Shown one piece after another: positions 7,882-15,257 of a DNA stretch of 42,110 nt (positions are counted from its first letter, which is position 1; each line of letters opens with the position of its first letter). The notes under the pieces are model-generated. The model was given only the letters and a program-made list of their open reading frames with translations, did no database searches and was not told where the DNA came from. The position numbers were made by a program, and so were the translations under genes. The DNA comes from Ruminococcus sp. (GTDB lineage Bacteria > Bacillota > Clostridia > Oscillospirales > Ruminococcaceae), in NCBI GenBank assembly GCA_017529875.1, contig JAFXNC010000007.1:1-42110 (forward strand), written 5' to 3'.

Positions 7882-8580
7882 TTATTTCTTGGGTTTCCAA
7901 TGCTTACCGACATCTATCATTGATTCTACTGCTTCTTCGTTCATGTGTAATTCAACGCATTTCGGTGCCATGGTAACAGAATGATCCGGCAGCGGTTTTC
8001 TTACAACTGAGCCTGCGCCGATGACGCACTTGCTGCCGATCTCAGTTCCGTTAAAGATCAGCGATGAACTGCCGATAAAGCACCTGTTACCGATCTTAAC
8101 ATGGCCTAATATGTTTGCCTGCACTCCGATAAAATTATGATCACCGATCGAATCATAATGTGCGACTGAAGATCTATGGATGAAAACGTTATTTGAACCT
8201 ATCTTTGCATTATACCCTATATACACCTGCTCATTGATCCAGTTGCCTTCACCGATATCATCCGTTTTGATCACAGCGTCCGGCGCAATAAGGTTGGCAA
8301 AATGAAAACCTTTGTTTTTCAGATAATTGAATTTTTCTTCCCTGACCTTACAAAGCTTCTGATACCATGAAACAGCAATGAAAGCCTTTACCTCTGCGGG
8401 ATCAACATGGTTTTCCAGTGTTTCAGCCGGATAAACAGGAAGGCCGTTGAATGTATCATTTTTGATGTACTCCTGGTTTACTGTGAAACCGATTATATCA
8501 TAGAGATCGTACAAATGTACAAAGTCGATTATTTCTTTTACAAGATGCCCGGTCCCGAAAATGATCAGCTTTTCTTTCAT
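7882..8580 (-). CDS. PglD/VioB/NeuD-like sugar N- or O-acyltransferase (left-handed beta helix)
   Basis: The 232-residue length is typical of this family. The N-terminal half is a Rossmann-like sugar-nucleotide-binding part beginning KLIIFGTGHLVKEI. The C-terminal half (about 115-205) is built of hexapeptide repeats (IGYNAKIGSNNVFIHRSS, VKIGNRCFIGSSSLI, IGSKCVIGAGSVV), with a central His (VAHYDSIG) as the likely general base. PglD and VioB acetylate the 4-amino group of dideoxy sugar nucleotides. As the operon also makes such a sugar, that is the likely substrate. It is the last gene before the terminator, 24 nt after the fumarase alpha gene, with GGAGG before the ATG, and is more AT-rich than its neighbours. 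Confidence 0.85.
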   Translation of the reverse strand: MKEKLIIFGTGHLVKEIIDFVHLYDLYDIIGFTVNQEYIKNDTFNGLPVYPAETLENHVDPAEVKAFIAVSWYQKLCKVREEKFNYLKNKGFHFANLIAPDAVIKTDDIGEGNWINEQVYIGYNAKIGSNNVFIHRSSVAHYDSIGDHNFIGVQANILGHVKIGNRCFIGSSSLIFNGTEIGSKCVIGAGSVVRKPLPDHSVTMAPKCVELHMNEEAVESMIDVGKHWKPKK

Positions 8581-8604
8581 ATATCATTCCTCCAAATCAT
8601 TCAG

Positions 8605-9465
8605 TTATAACTCCACCGTTGCGATCCTCGGCTCGAAGCAGCAGGTGGGCCGCAGGCATACTATGCGCACGCCGCTCGCTCTCTGGGGGCCGACCTTCAT
8701 GAAGGTCGCCAGCACGCTCACGTCTCCGTGGAGGCCGAGGGCTCCGATGTTGGCTTCGTTCACCCGCCGGGTGATCTCCTTTTCCATGTCGCTCTGGACG
8801 TCGTAGCAGCCGTCTGCCTGAGCCTGGAGCATCATTGATGCGGCCTCGAAATGCGAACGTCCCACACCCACTGCAAGAGTGCAGGGCGAGCATCCAAGCT
8901 GCGCGACCGCCTCCGTTGCCCAGTTCACGATCTCGTCGAGGACGACCTGAGTGTTGTGCTTGTGGAAGACCCGGTAGGTCTTGCCCCTTATGGCAGGGCC
9001 GCCGCCGAACATCAGGATATGCAGGCGGAGGACATCGTCCTCGCAGCGCCTGAGAAGTATGGGCGCAGGCTCTACGCCGGCGCTGTCGGGGTTAAGGCCG
9101 CCGGACTGATCTATCCGGTGGCTGTCGTCCCCCATGATGCCCATAGGTCTCCCCGGCAGAGCGCGAAGCCCCTGCTTTACGCCCTCTCTTATGGCATCAA
9201 GGAGCTTGCCTGTCACGGCCTGGTTTTCGCCGACTTCAAGCACAAGATGAGGTATACCCGTATCATCGCAGAGGGGAGAACGGTTCTTCTCGGCGGCCTC
9301 AGCGTTTTCGAGGATCGTTTCAAGCACCCACCTGGCCTTGTCGTTGGACTCGCGGTCTATGGCTCTGCGGTAGGCGTTTTTCTTGTCCTCACGGAAAGTA
9401 GAACCCGCCGAAACGAGAGTGTTCCTCACAAGCTCGACGGTCTTATCAAAGTCAAAATTACTCAT
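8605..9465 (-). CDS. Class I fumarase/tartrate-dehydratase alpha-type subunit
   Basis: The 286-residue protein matches the Fe-S hydro-lyase alpha domain (Fumerase, PF05681). It shows LCDDTGIP (Cys65), the GCSPCTLAVGVGRS segment (Cys192 and Cys195) and a late Cys cluster near 270-276 that could supply the third [4Fe-4S] ligand. Its start overlaps the end of the beta-type gene by 8 nt, so the two are coupled, with beta first, the reverse of the common order. Family members interconvert fumarate/malate, tartrate/oxaloacetate or mesaconate/citramalate. Several usual residues differ, so I do not assign fumarate as the substrate. In this operon it may hydrate or dehydrate an acid used to decorate the polymer. 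Confidence 0.85.
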   Translation of the reverse strand: MSNFDFDKTVELVRNTLVSAGSTFREDKKNAYRRAIDRESNDKARWVLETILENAEAAEKNRSPLCDDTGIPHLVLEVGENQAVTGKLLDAIREGVKQGLRALPGRPMGIMGDDSHRIDQSGGLNPDSAGVEPAPILLRRCEDDVLRLHILMFGGGPAIRGKTYRVFHKHNTQVVLDEIVNWATEAVAQLGCSPCTLAVGVGRSHFEAASMMLQAQADGCYDVQSDMEKEITRRVNEANIGALGLHGDVSVLATFMKVGPQRASGVRIVCLRPTCCFEPRIATVEL

Positions 9466-9964
9466 AAATGCTCCTTCCGTGGGCTGCCGCGATTATGGCG
9501 GGATAACGATCGACTTTAAGGATATGCAGCGCCTCCATGCCCTCCTCGGGGAAGGCCGCCACCTTCTGCTCCAGGGTCTTGTCACCCAGCAGAGCAGTAA
9601 CCGGCGGGATAACCGCATATACCGAGTTGTACCTGTTAAGCGCGTCCACAGTTTCCTTGTGCAGGGCGCCCTTGCCGAGATGCAGCTTGATGCCGTACTT
9701 TGAGAGGGGCTCGATGCTGCTTTCGATCTCCAGCTTGTTGCTGGATGTGGGGCCTACGCCCGCAGGGCTTACCGCGGTGTGGAAGATCACGCCGCCTTGC
9801 AGATCGACGTTGATCTCATTAAGCCGGCCCTCCTCGGCGAGCTTTACCACCTTGGGCAAAACGGCGTCGCGCCCGCAGAAGATATAGCCGGAGATGCAGA
9901 CCGTGTCCCCGACGTTGAGGGAGTTTATCACTTCGTCGGTTATGGGAGTGGTTATTTCTGTCAT
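9458..9964 (-). CDS. Class I fumarase/tartrate-dehydratase beta-type subunit
   Basis: The 168-residue protein matches Fumerase_C (PF05683). It shows SGYIFCGRDA near the N-terminus, GGVIFHTAVSPAGVGPTSS in the middle, and a LHLGKGAL segment at the usual GKGG position. The family's GRDAAHKR motif reads GRDAVLPK here, a change in a normally conserved substrate- or cofactor-facing segment. This suggests a divergent dicarboxylate or related substrate. It forms the heteromer with the overlapping downstream alpha-type gene and follows the acyltransferase gene after 5 nt. Confidence 0.85.
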   Translation of the reverse strand: MTEITTPITDEVINSLNVGDTVCISGYIFCGRDAVLPKVVKLAEEGRLNEINVDLQGGVIFHTAVSPAGVGPTSSNKLEIESSIEPLSKYGIKLHLGKGALHKETVDALNRYNSVYAVIPPVTALLGDKTLEQKVAAFPEEGMEALHILKVDRYPAIIAAAHGRSIYE

Positions 9965-9969
9965 TATTA

Positions 9970-10974
9970 TCAGACCCTTGCTTTTTGATTTTTATTTGAG
10001 ACAGCTGCTATGAGCTTTTCTACTATTAACGAGAGCATCACTGTTAGCGCCAATACCATTATCGGCATCAGATACTGAGCTGCGGTGCTGTCATCTATCC
10101 CAAGCTTTGAATAGGCGATCTTCAGCGATTGCCATACAAAGGGGTGGATAACATATACCAGCATGGAGTACTTCTTACCGAATTTAGTCAGGATGTTATT
10201 CTGTCCGATATTCCCGTTCTTGACCGCAAATATGAAGATCGCAGTGACCTGGGGGAAAGTGCAGATATTCACGCCGAAGTCCCTTCCGACAGCATACCGC
10301 TCGGGGATACACAAAAGCGTGGACAAAACTATGACCGTAACAAGCAGCTCATTGGACAGCTTTTCGGTTATCCTCTCCCGATACCTGTGGATCAGATGCC
10401 CCAGCATAAAGAATGCGAGACCCTCTATCAGGAAATTGCGGTAGATCATATTCGCAACGCTCACGCCGATAATGTGACAACCCTGAGCAAGGGAAATGTA
10501 GACAAGTATCAGCACAGGTATCAGATAATAAGCTATTTTCTGCATTTTCAGCTTATCCGTTATTGCATACAGGATATACACATACAATAGCGAAAACAGG
10601 AACCAGAGCTGACCTGCTATGATAAAGGGTTTATTGAACAAAAGAAAGAAGATCACGCTCTTGCCCGATACGGAAATGCTTTCACCGAGGAACAGATATT
10701 TTGCGGCGGCGAACAGTAAATAAAAAACAGTGGAGGCAGCTATGATGATCAGTATGTGCTTTATCTTGCGTGCGGCGGGAAAGCTGCGGCCGTTCTCGTA
10801 ATAGGAGAAATACCCCGAGACCATAAAGAAATAGGGCACGCAGAACCTTGATACACACTGCACCAGAGTACCCAGGGTGCCGGGAAACTCGCAATGCATG
10901 AAAACAACAGAAATACAGGCTATGCCTTTGACAAAGTCAAGGCAATAGTTCCTCTCCGCACGGGTCTCAGCCAT
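9970..10974 (-). CDS. Membrane acyltransferase 3 family protein (OafA/WecH-like), tandem copy B
   Basis: About 334 residues from ATG 10974; the GTG at 10983 is also in frame, but AAAGGTG is well spaced only for the ATG. The profile is that of a multi-span membrane acyltransferase (PF01757): NYCLDFVKGIACISVVFMHC at the start (Asp, then His-Cys), RFCVPYFFMVSGYF, and some ten hydrophobic helices. It likely transfers acetyl or another acyl group to a sugar hydroxyl of the lipid-linked repeat. It overlaps the upstream copy by 8 nt. The two proteins are more than half identical by eye, and even the ribosome site and first codons match, so they arose by tandem duplication. Confidence 0.88.
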   Translation of the reverse strand: MAETRAERNYCLDFVKGIACISVVFMHCEFPGTLGTLVQCVSRFCVPYFFMVSGYFSYYENGRSFPAARKIKHILIIIAASTVFYLLFAAAKYLFLGESISVSGKSVIFFLLFNKPFIIAGQLWFLFSLLYVYILYAITDKLKMQKIAYYLIPVLILVYISLAQGCHIIGVSVANMIYRNFLIEGLAFFMLGHLIHRYRERITEKLSNELLVTVIVLSTLLCIPERYAVGRDFGVNICTFPQVTAIFIFAVKNGNIGQNNILTKFGKKYSMLVYVIHPFVWQSLKIAYSKLGIDDSTAAQYLMPIMVLALTVMLSLIVEKLIAAVSNKNQKARV

Positions 10975-11974
10975 TTGTTTCACCTTTTCTTCTGTTATTT
11001 ATCAAACTGATGACCTTATCAATTATAATTGACAGGATTATTGTGACGATCACAACCAGGACCGGCAACAGATACAGAGCAGCCGTGTTTTTGGCAATTC
11101 CTACTTTTGAATATCCTTGCTCAAGGGTATGCCATACAAACGGATGGAGCACATACACGAACAGAGAATACTTCACTCCCAATTTGGTAAGAGCTCTTGT
11201 ACTTCCCATACTCCCATTCTTGAGCGCAAATACAAATATAGCAGCGGCCTGCGGAAAACTGCTGATACAATATCTGAAATCTCTGCCAAAAGCAAATCTT
11301 TCGGCAAGACACAGCAAAATTGAAACCGAAATTATTAGTATCAACTGAATATTGGTGAACTTTGAAACTATCTTTTCCTGATACTTGTGGATCAGGTGTC
11401 CCAGCATAAACATCGGGAAGCCTTCGATCAGGAAATTGCGGTAGAGTGTTCTGGGTACACTTATGCCTATTAGATAATCACCTCGATTAAGAACTATTCC
11501 GGCAATTACCAAAACAGGTATGGAGAAATACGCGATCTTCTGCAGTTTCAGCTTATCCACAGCAGCATACAGGATATACAAATAAAGCAGTGCATACAAG
11601 AACCAAAGATGATCGCTTATAAAGAACATTTTATTGAATAAAACAAAATCAACAATATCCTTGAACCCTACGGAAAATACAGAATGTAAAAACAGTATTT
11701 TGGCAATGCCGACTAAAATATAGAATACAGTAGCAGCAATTACTATTATTGAAATATGCTTTATCTTTCGTCCTGCGGGAAACTTTCTTCCGTCCTTGTA
11801 ATACGAAAAATAACCTGACACCATAAAGAAATACGGAACGCAGAATCTTGATACACAGTTGACTATGATACCCATAGTTCCCGGAAACCTGCAATGAACA
11901 AACACAACGCAAATGCAAGCTATTCCTTTTACATAATCAAGGCAGTAATTTCTGCCTGAATGACTTTCAGCCAT
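10967..11974 (-). CDS. Membrane acyltransferase 3 family protein, tandem copy A
   Basis: About 335 residues from ATG 11974, which has GAGGTG six bases upstream; the GTG at 11983 is the alternative. It has the same fold and motifs as the next gene: NYCLDYVKGIACICVVFVHC, RFCVPYFFMVSGYF, FMLGHLIHKY and VLHPFVW, with about ten membrane spans. The role is probably O-acylation of the polysaccharide repeat. It is visibly more AT-rich than its downstream paralogue. It follows the C-C bond lyase gene after a 57-nt gap that holds a tiny ORF. Confidence 0.88.
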   Translation of the reverse strand: MAESHSGRNYCLDYVKGIACICVVFVHCRFPGTMGIIVNCVSRFCVPYFFMVSGYFSYYKDGRKFPAGRKIKHISIIVIAATVFYILVGIAKILFLHSVFSVGFKDIVDFVLFNKMFFISDHLWFLYALLYLYILYAAVDKLKLQKIAYFSIPVLVIAGIVLNRGDYLIGISVPRTLYRNFLIEGFPMFMLGHLIHKYQEKIVSKFTNIQLILIISVSILLCLAERFAFGRDFRYCISSFPQAAAIFVFALKNGSMGSTRALTKLGVKYSLFVYVLHPFVWHTLEQGYSKVGIAKNTAALYLLPVLVVIVTIILSIIIDKVISLINNRRKGETNG

Positions 11975-11984
11975 TTGTAACACC

Positions 11985-12038
11985 TCAGAGTTCTTTGATA
12001 GCGGCAGCCTTCACAGCCGCCAAAAGGAGCTCATTCAT
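11985..12038 (-). other. 17-codon mini-ORF between the C-C lyase and acyltransferase genes
   Basis: ATG 12038 overlaps the end of the lyase gene by 8 nt and opens 17 codons (MNELLLAAVKAAAIKEL) to a TGA at 11985-11987, which is just upstream of the acyltransferase ribosome site. The peptide would be a short Ala/Leu-rich amphipathic helix. It could be a coupling leader, a frameshifted former C-terminus of the lyase, or chance. Confidence 0.25.
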
Positions 12039-13176
12039 TCACCGCAAAGAGCTTAACGTGACCGCTTTCATCTCTGATCACACCGTAGGCTCTTGCTCTG
12101 TTGTAGATCTTCTTCGCCCAGTTGGTATGGGGTCTGATCTCGTTCATCTTGTTGCCCCCGGAGCCCTTTACAACACCGCCGGCGGTCCCGAGTATCTGGC
12201 AGGCATCGTCGTATTCTTCCTTAGTGACAGCCATCATCGCGTTGACGAATTTAACGTGGGTGGGGTGGATGACCGTCCGACCCACAAAGCCGTTTGCCTT
12301 GTCAAGTATAACCTCTCTGAGCAGACCGTCTATCTCGTCGTTCACAAGACTTTTGCGGGTCACAAGATAGTCCTCGATACCGTAGTGAGGGAGCTCGTCA
12401 AACATCAGCTCCTTGGGGGCTCTGAAATACTCCCATACGGGTCCCGAAACCACATAGTCGTTATTCCGCTCGAACATATTAACTATATCGCACAGGCACT
12501 CCCGGACAGTCATTATATCGTAGACCGAATAGCCCACGCCCCGGCGCACGCCGAATACGGAGGAAAAATCAGTAGCGCCCACGCGCACCTGGAGCACAAG
12601 CTCTCTGTATTTGTCAAGTATCCGCTTGATGCCTGTGAGCTCGTACATACGGGTCTCCTTGTAGGCTACCTCTTTATCCTCGATGATCGGCATACCGTAG
12701 ATTATCTCGCCGAACTTCTCGTTCAGATCACGGAGATAGGCGAAATATTCATAGCCGTTCTCCGCATTGAATTTCGGGAAATTGATACCGCAGAGGCTCC
12801 TGACCTGATGCTTGGTAAGGTTTGAACCGAAATGCTTGAACTGCGCCAGATCACGGATACGCACAAAGATAAGGGGCACCTTGTCGGCGTCGAGGGTGCC
12901 GTTCTCAACTGCGGAGGTCACGTTGTCAAGCATGGTGTGGATGTTTTCCTCAGCTTCGAGCACCTTGTCCTCCGGGCAGGCATCCTCGCAGCAAAGCACC
13001 ATGCTCGTCAGTCCGGGCATCGCATTAGAGAGGATCTTCGGAGTGAAGTCCTTGAATCCCGGCATATACATAGTTGCGCCCAGGCAGTATTGCAGCAGAT
13101 CCCGTTCGGTGTATTTATCAAAATGCTCCGGCTCGACAACAAAGGTGAAGTCGGGGTTATACATATGATGTCTCAT
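12031..13176 (-). CDS. HpcH/HpaI aldolase / citrate-lyase-beta-like C-C bond lyase
   Basis: The 381-residue protein is longer than a classic CitE and closer to the 'C-C_Bond_Lyase' branch (PF15617-like) of the PEP/pyruvate TIM-barrel superfamily. Visible are LGATMYMPGF, the acidic metal-site motif LCCEDACPED (Glu64, Asp65), an internal LQVRVGATDFSSVFGVRR strand, and a C-terminal GRTVIHPTHV segment typical of CitE-like lids. Relatives make or break C-C bonds next to a carboxylate, such as malyl-CoA, citramalyl-CoA or citryl substrates. No CoA-transferase partner is seen, so the substrate is open. It sits 23 nt after the TIM-barrel gene, with AAGGAAATA before the start. Confidence 0.8.
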   Translation of the reverse strand: MRHHMYNPDFTFVVEPEHFDKYTERDLLQYCLGATMYMPGFKDFTPKILSNAMPGLTSMVLCCEDACPEDKVLEAEENIHTMLDNVTSAVENGTLDADKVPLIFVRIRDLAQFKHFGSNLTKHQVRSLCGINFPKFNAENGYEYFAYLRDLNEKFGEIIYGMPIIEDKEVAYKETRMYELTGIKRILDKYRELVLQVRVGATDFSSVFGVRRGVGYSVYDIMTVRECLCDIVNMFERNNDYVVSGPVWEYFRAPKELMFDELPHYGIEDYLVTRKSLVNDEIDGLLREVILDKANGFVGRTVIHPTHVKFVNAMMAVTKEEYDDACQILGTAGGVVKGSGGNKMNEIRPHTNWAKKIYNRARAYGVIRDESGHVKLFAVNE

Positions 13177-13199
13177 TTACTGTATTTCCTTCTTTCGGT

Positions 13200-14102
13200 T
13201 TATACAAGGCTCCCCTTAGGAGACCATACTGCCTCGGGATAGTACTCGTCGATCATTCTCTTGACCAGACTGCACTGCTTGGCGCGTTTTCTCGCATCGT
13301 CCTCGGTGCTGTCCCAGCTATGGGTGGCAGCCACGGAGCCGCCTGTTTTCAAGTATATCGGCGCGGCTATGCGGATCATTTCGGGGACTTCGTAATGCCT
13401 GATGAAACCGCCGGTGGACTTGGGGTTCTCGGTGTGGATGTCGATAGGACAGTCAACAGCCTGCCTCATAGCGGCAAGCATCTGCAGCTGTATGTCGCGG
13501 ACGGGATTGATGGAGTCTGCGCCCAGCATTTCAAGCACTTTCGCGGAGCAGGGGTTGCCGTGTCCCGCGTGAGCGGAGACCTTGAAGTGGCAGTCCGCTG
13601 GGATCTCGCCGGCCTTGCGCATCTCGTTGAGCGCCCACAGGCAGCCCTCGTCGTAAACAAGGAATCCGCGGCATCCCAGCCTTGCGGCACGCTTAACGTC
13701 CTCGATAGCTCTGACCACCTGCTCCTGACCGCGGAGGCGGTAGCCCATTCTCACGCCCTCCTCGGTGTGAACAGAGGCCGAAGTATCGGTAGTTGCACGG
13801 GGGCCTATGGCGAGGATAAGGTCGGTCTGCCACTTGTGAGCCAGTTCAACCATTCTGCCGATCTCGTCATCGGTGAGGCGCATAATGCCTTGAGTCTGGG
13901 TAACTCTGTGAAGATACAGTCCATAGCCGTCCATAGCTTCAAGCAGAGCCTTCATTACCTTGGGGCCCTGGATTCCGGGCACCTCAAAGCGATACTGTCC
14001 GCCGTCGGCGAAACGCTTTTCAGATGTGGGAAGATCGTAGGCATCGCCCTTGGGCAGGCCTATCGACTGTAAGAATTCTCTTGTTTTATCCATACTGTTC
14101 AT
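13200..14102 (-). CDS. TIM-barrel protein of U32-peptidase-like type, function unknown
   Basis: The product is 300 residues from ATG 14102, which has GAGG seven bases upstream; the earlier ATG at 14108 abuts the same site and is less likely. The text fits a TIM barrel: TDLILAIGPRA, RLGCRGFLVYDEG, CHFKVSAHAGHGNPCSA, CPIDIHTENP and APIYLKTGG look like successive strand-loop ends. I recall similar proteins labelled 'U32 family peptidase', but the U32 protease signature is absent, and a metabolic enzyme is more plausible given the neighbours. It lies 12 nt after the phosphonopyruvate-decarboxylase-like gene, so the two may act in sequence. PEP mutase was considered, but its EDK loop and NS motif are not seen. 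Confidence 0.75.
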   Translation of the reverse strand: MNSMDKTREFLQSIGLPKGDAYDLPTSEKRFADGGQYRFEVPGIQGPKVMKALLEAMDGYGLYLHRVTQTQGIMRLTDDEIGRMVELAHKWQTDLILAIGPRATTDTSASVHTEEGVRMGYRLRGQEQVVRAIEDVKRAARLGCRGFLVYDEGCLWALNEMRKAGEIPADCHFKVSAHAGHGNPCSAKVLEMLGADSINPVRDIQLQMLAAMRQAVDCPIDIHTENPKSTGGFIRHYEVPEMIRIAAPIYLKTGGSVAATHSWDSTEDDARKRAKQCSLVKRMIDEYYPEAVWSPKGSLV

Positions 14103-14114
14103 ATTCATACCTCT

Positions 14115-15248
14115 TTACTTGTTATTCAGATCTTCGATAAGCTGATCTATGGCCTCTCTGTGGTCAAACACGATGGGCGGCAGCTTTCTGCTGAGTCCCT
14201 TGTGGATACGCACATCTATGAATGCGGTCTTTGACGCATTTTTCAGCTTTTCAAGGGCGGCGATAAGCTCCTGCTTTGTTGTAACAGGCTTGCCGACGGT
14301 CTCATATCCGCAGGCCTCGGCGATCTTTGTGAAGTCGATCAGGTGCCCCGCCGAGGGCTGTCCTCCCACGCTTTCGTGAGCGCCGTTGTTGAGCACTATA
14401 TGGATGAGATTAGGGCAGGGTCTGGTGCTTGCCATAGCGAAGCTGCCCATATGCATTATAGCTGCGGAGTCGCCGTCGAAGCAGACCACCTTGCGGTCGG
14501 GCTTTTCAAGGGCCATACCCAAGGCCACCGATGAAGCGTGACCCATGGAGCCAACGTTCAGATAGTCGTGGGACTTGGTCTCGTTCCTGCGCTCACGCAG
14601 GAAGAAGAGCTCTCTTGTAGCTCGTCCCGTGGTGGCGGAGTATACCGTATCCGCAGGCATATTATTGAGGACGACCTCGATAGCCTCCTCACGGCTCATG
14701 GGGTAGACCGCGTCAACATTGTTGGCTTTCTCCGATGCCGCCATAACGCCTTTCGGTGCGATAAGCCCGTAGGGGGCGCGGTTCGCTTTGCAGTATGCGG
14801 CGGCCTTTTCGATGACCGCAGTAAAATCGGCGTCATCGTCGGTGAGCACGGTGTATGGGATGTGCATAATATCAAGCAGCTTGGGAGTTATCTCACCCTG
14901 GAGCTTGTGCTGAGGGTGGTTGGGCTCGGTATCACCCTGCCCGCGCCAGCCGATAAGCAGCAGCATGGGTACGGCGTAAACATCCTTATCCACAAGGGAC
15001 GCCAGAGGGTTTACCGCGTTGCCCTCGCCTGAATTCTGCATATACACAAGGGGTATCTCTTTTGAAGCGAAATAGTGCCCCGCCGCGATGCCCACAGCGT
15101 TTCCCTCGTTGGCGGCGATCACAGTCCTCTCCGGCAGATTTGCCAGTGCGTAATTGCAGAAGCCGTTGAGGTATGAGTCGGGAACGCCCGCGAAAAAGGT
15201 GACACCGTTCTTTGCAAGTGTTTCAAAAACAAGTTTTTGGTCTAACAT
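14115..15248 (-). CDS. Phosphonopyruvate decarboxylase-like TPP enzyme
   Basis: The 377-residue length and sequence fit phosphonopyruvate decarboxylase (Ppd), a single-chain relative of sulfopyruvate decarboxylase ComDE. The N-terminal PYR domain shows GVPDSYLNGF, the TPP-activating Glu48 (AANEGNAVG), VYMQNSGEGNAVNPL and PMLLLIGWRG. The C-terminal PP domain shows VGSMGHASSVALG, FDGDSAAIMHMG (259 onward) and the closing LNNGAHESVGGQP. Ppd turns phosphonopyruvate into phosphonoacetaldehyde; ComDE makes sulfoacetaldehyde. No PEP mutase, which drives phosphonate synthesis, lies in this window, so a 3-substituted pyruvate of other type is possible. A reductase gene (AKR) sits directly upstream and could reduce the aldehyde. 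A GAGGAG site precedes the ATG. Confidence 0.88.
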   Translation of the reverse strand: MLDQKLVFETLAKNGVTFFAGVPDSYLNGFCNYALANLPERTVIAANEGNAVGIAAGHYFASKEIPLVYMQNSGEGNAVNPLASLVDKDVYAVPMLLLIGWRGQGDTEPNHPQHKLQGEITPKLLDIMHIPYTVLTDDDADFTAVIEKAAAYCKANRAPYGLIAPKGVMAASEKANNVDAVYPMSREEAIEVVLNNMPADTVYSATTGRATRELFFLRERRNETKSHDYLNVGSMGHASSVALGMALEKPDRKVVCFDGDSAAIMHMGSFAMASTRPCPNLIHIVLNNGAHESVGGQPSAGHLIDFTKIAEACGYETVGKPVTTKQELIAALEKLKNASKTAFIDVRIHKGLSRKLPPIVFDHREAIDQLIEDLNNK

Positions 15249-15257
15249 TGTGTCTCC

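Noticed and set aside
13200..14102. PEP mutase as identity of the TIM-barrel gene next to the Ppd-like gene
   Set aside because: The expected EDK(x5)NS motif and the N-terminal pattern of PEP mutase are not present.
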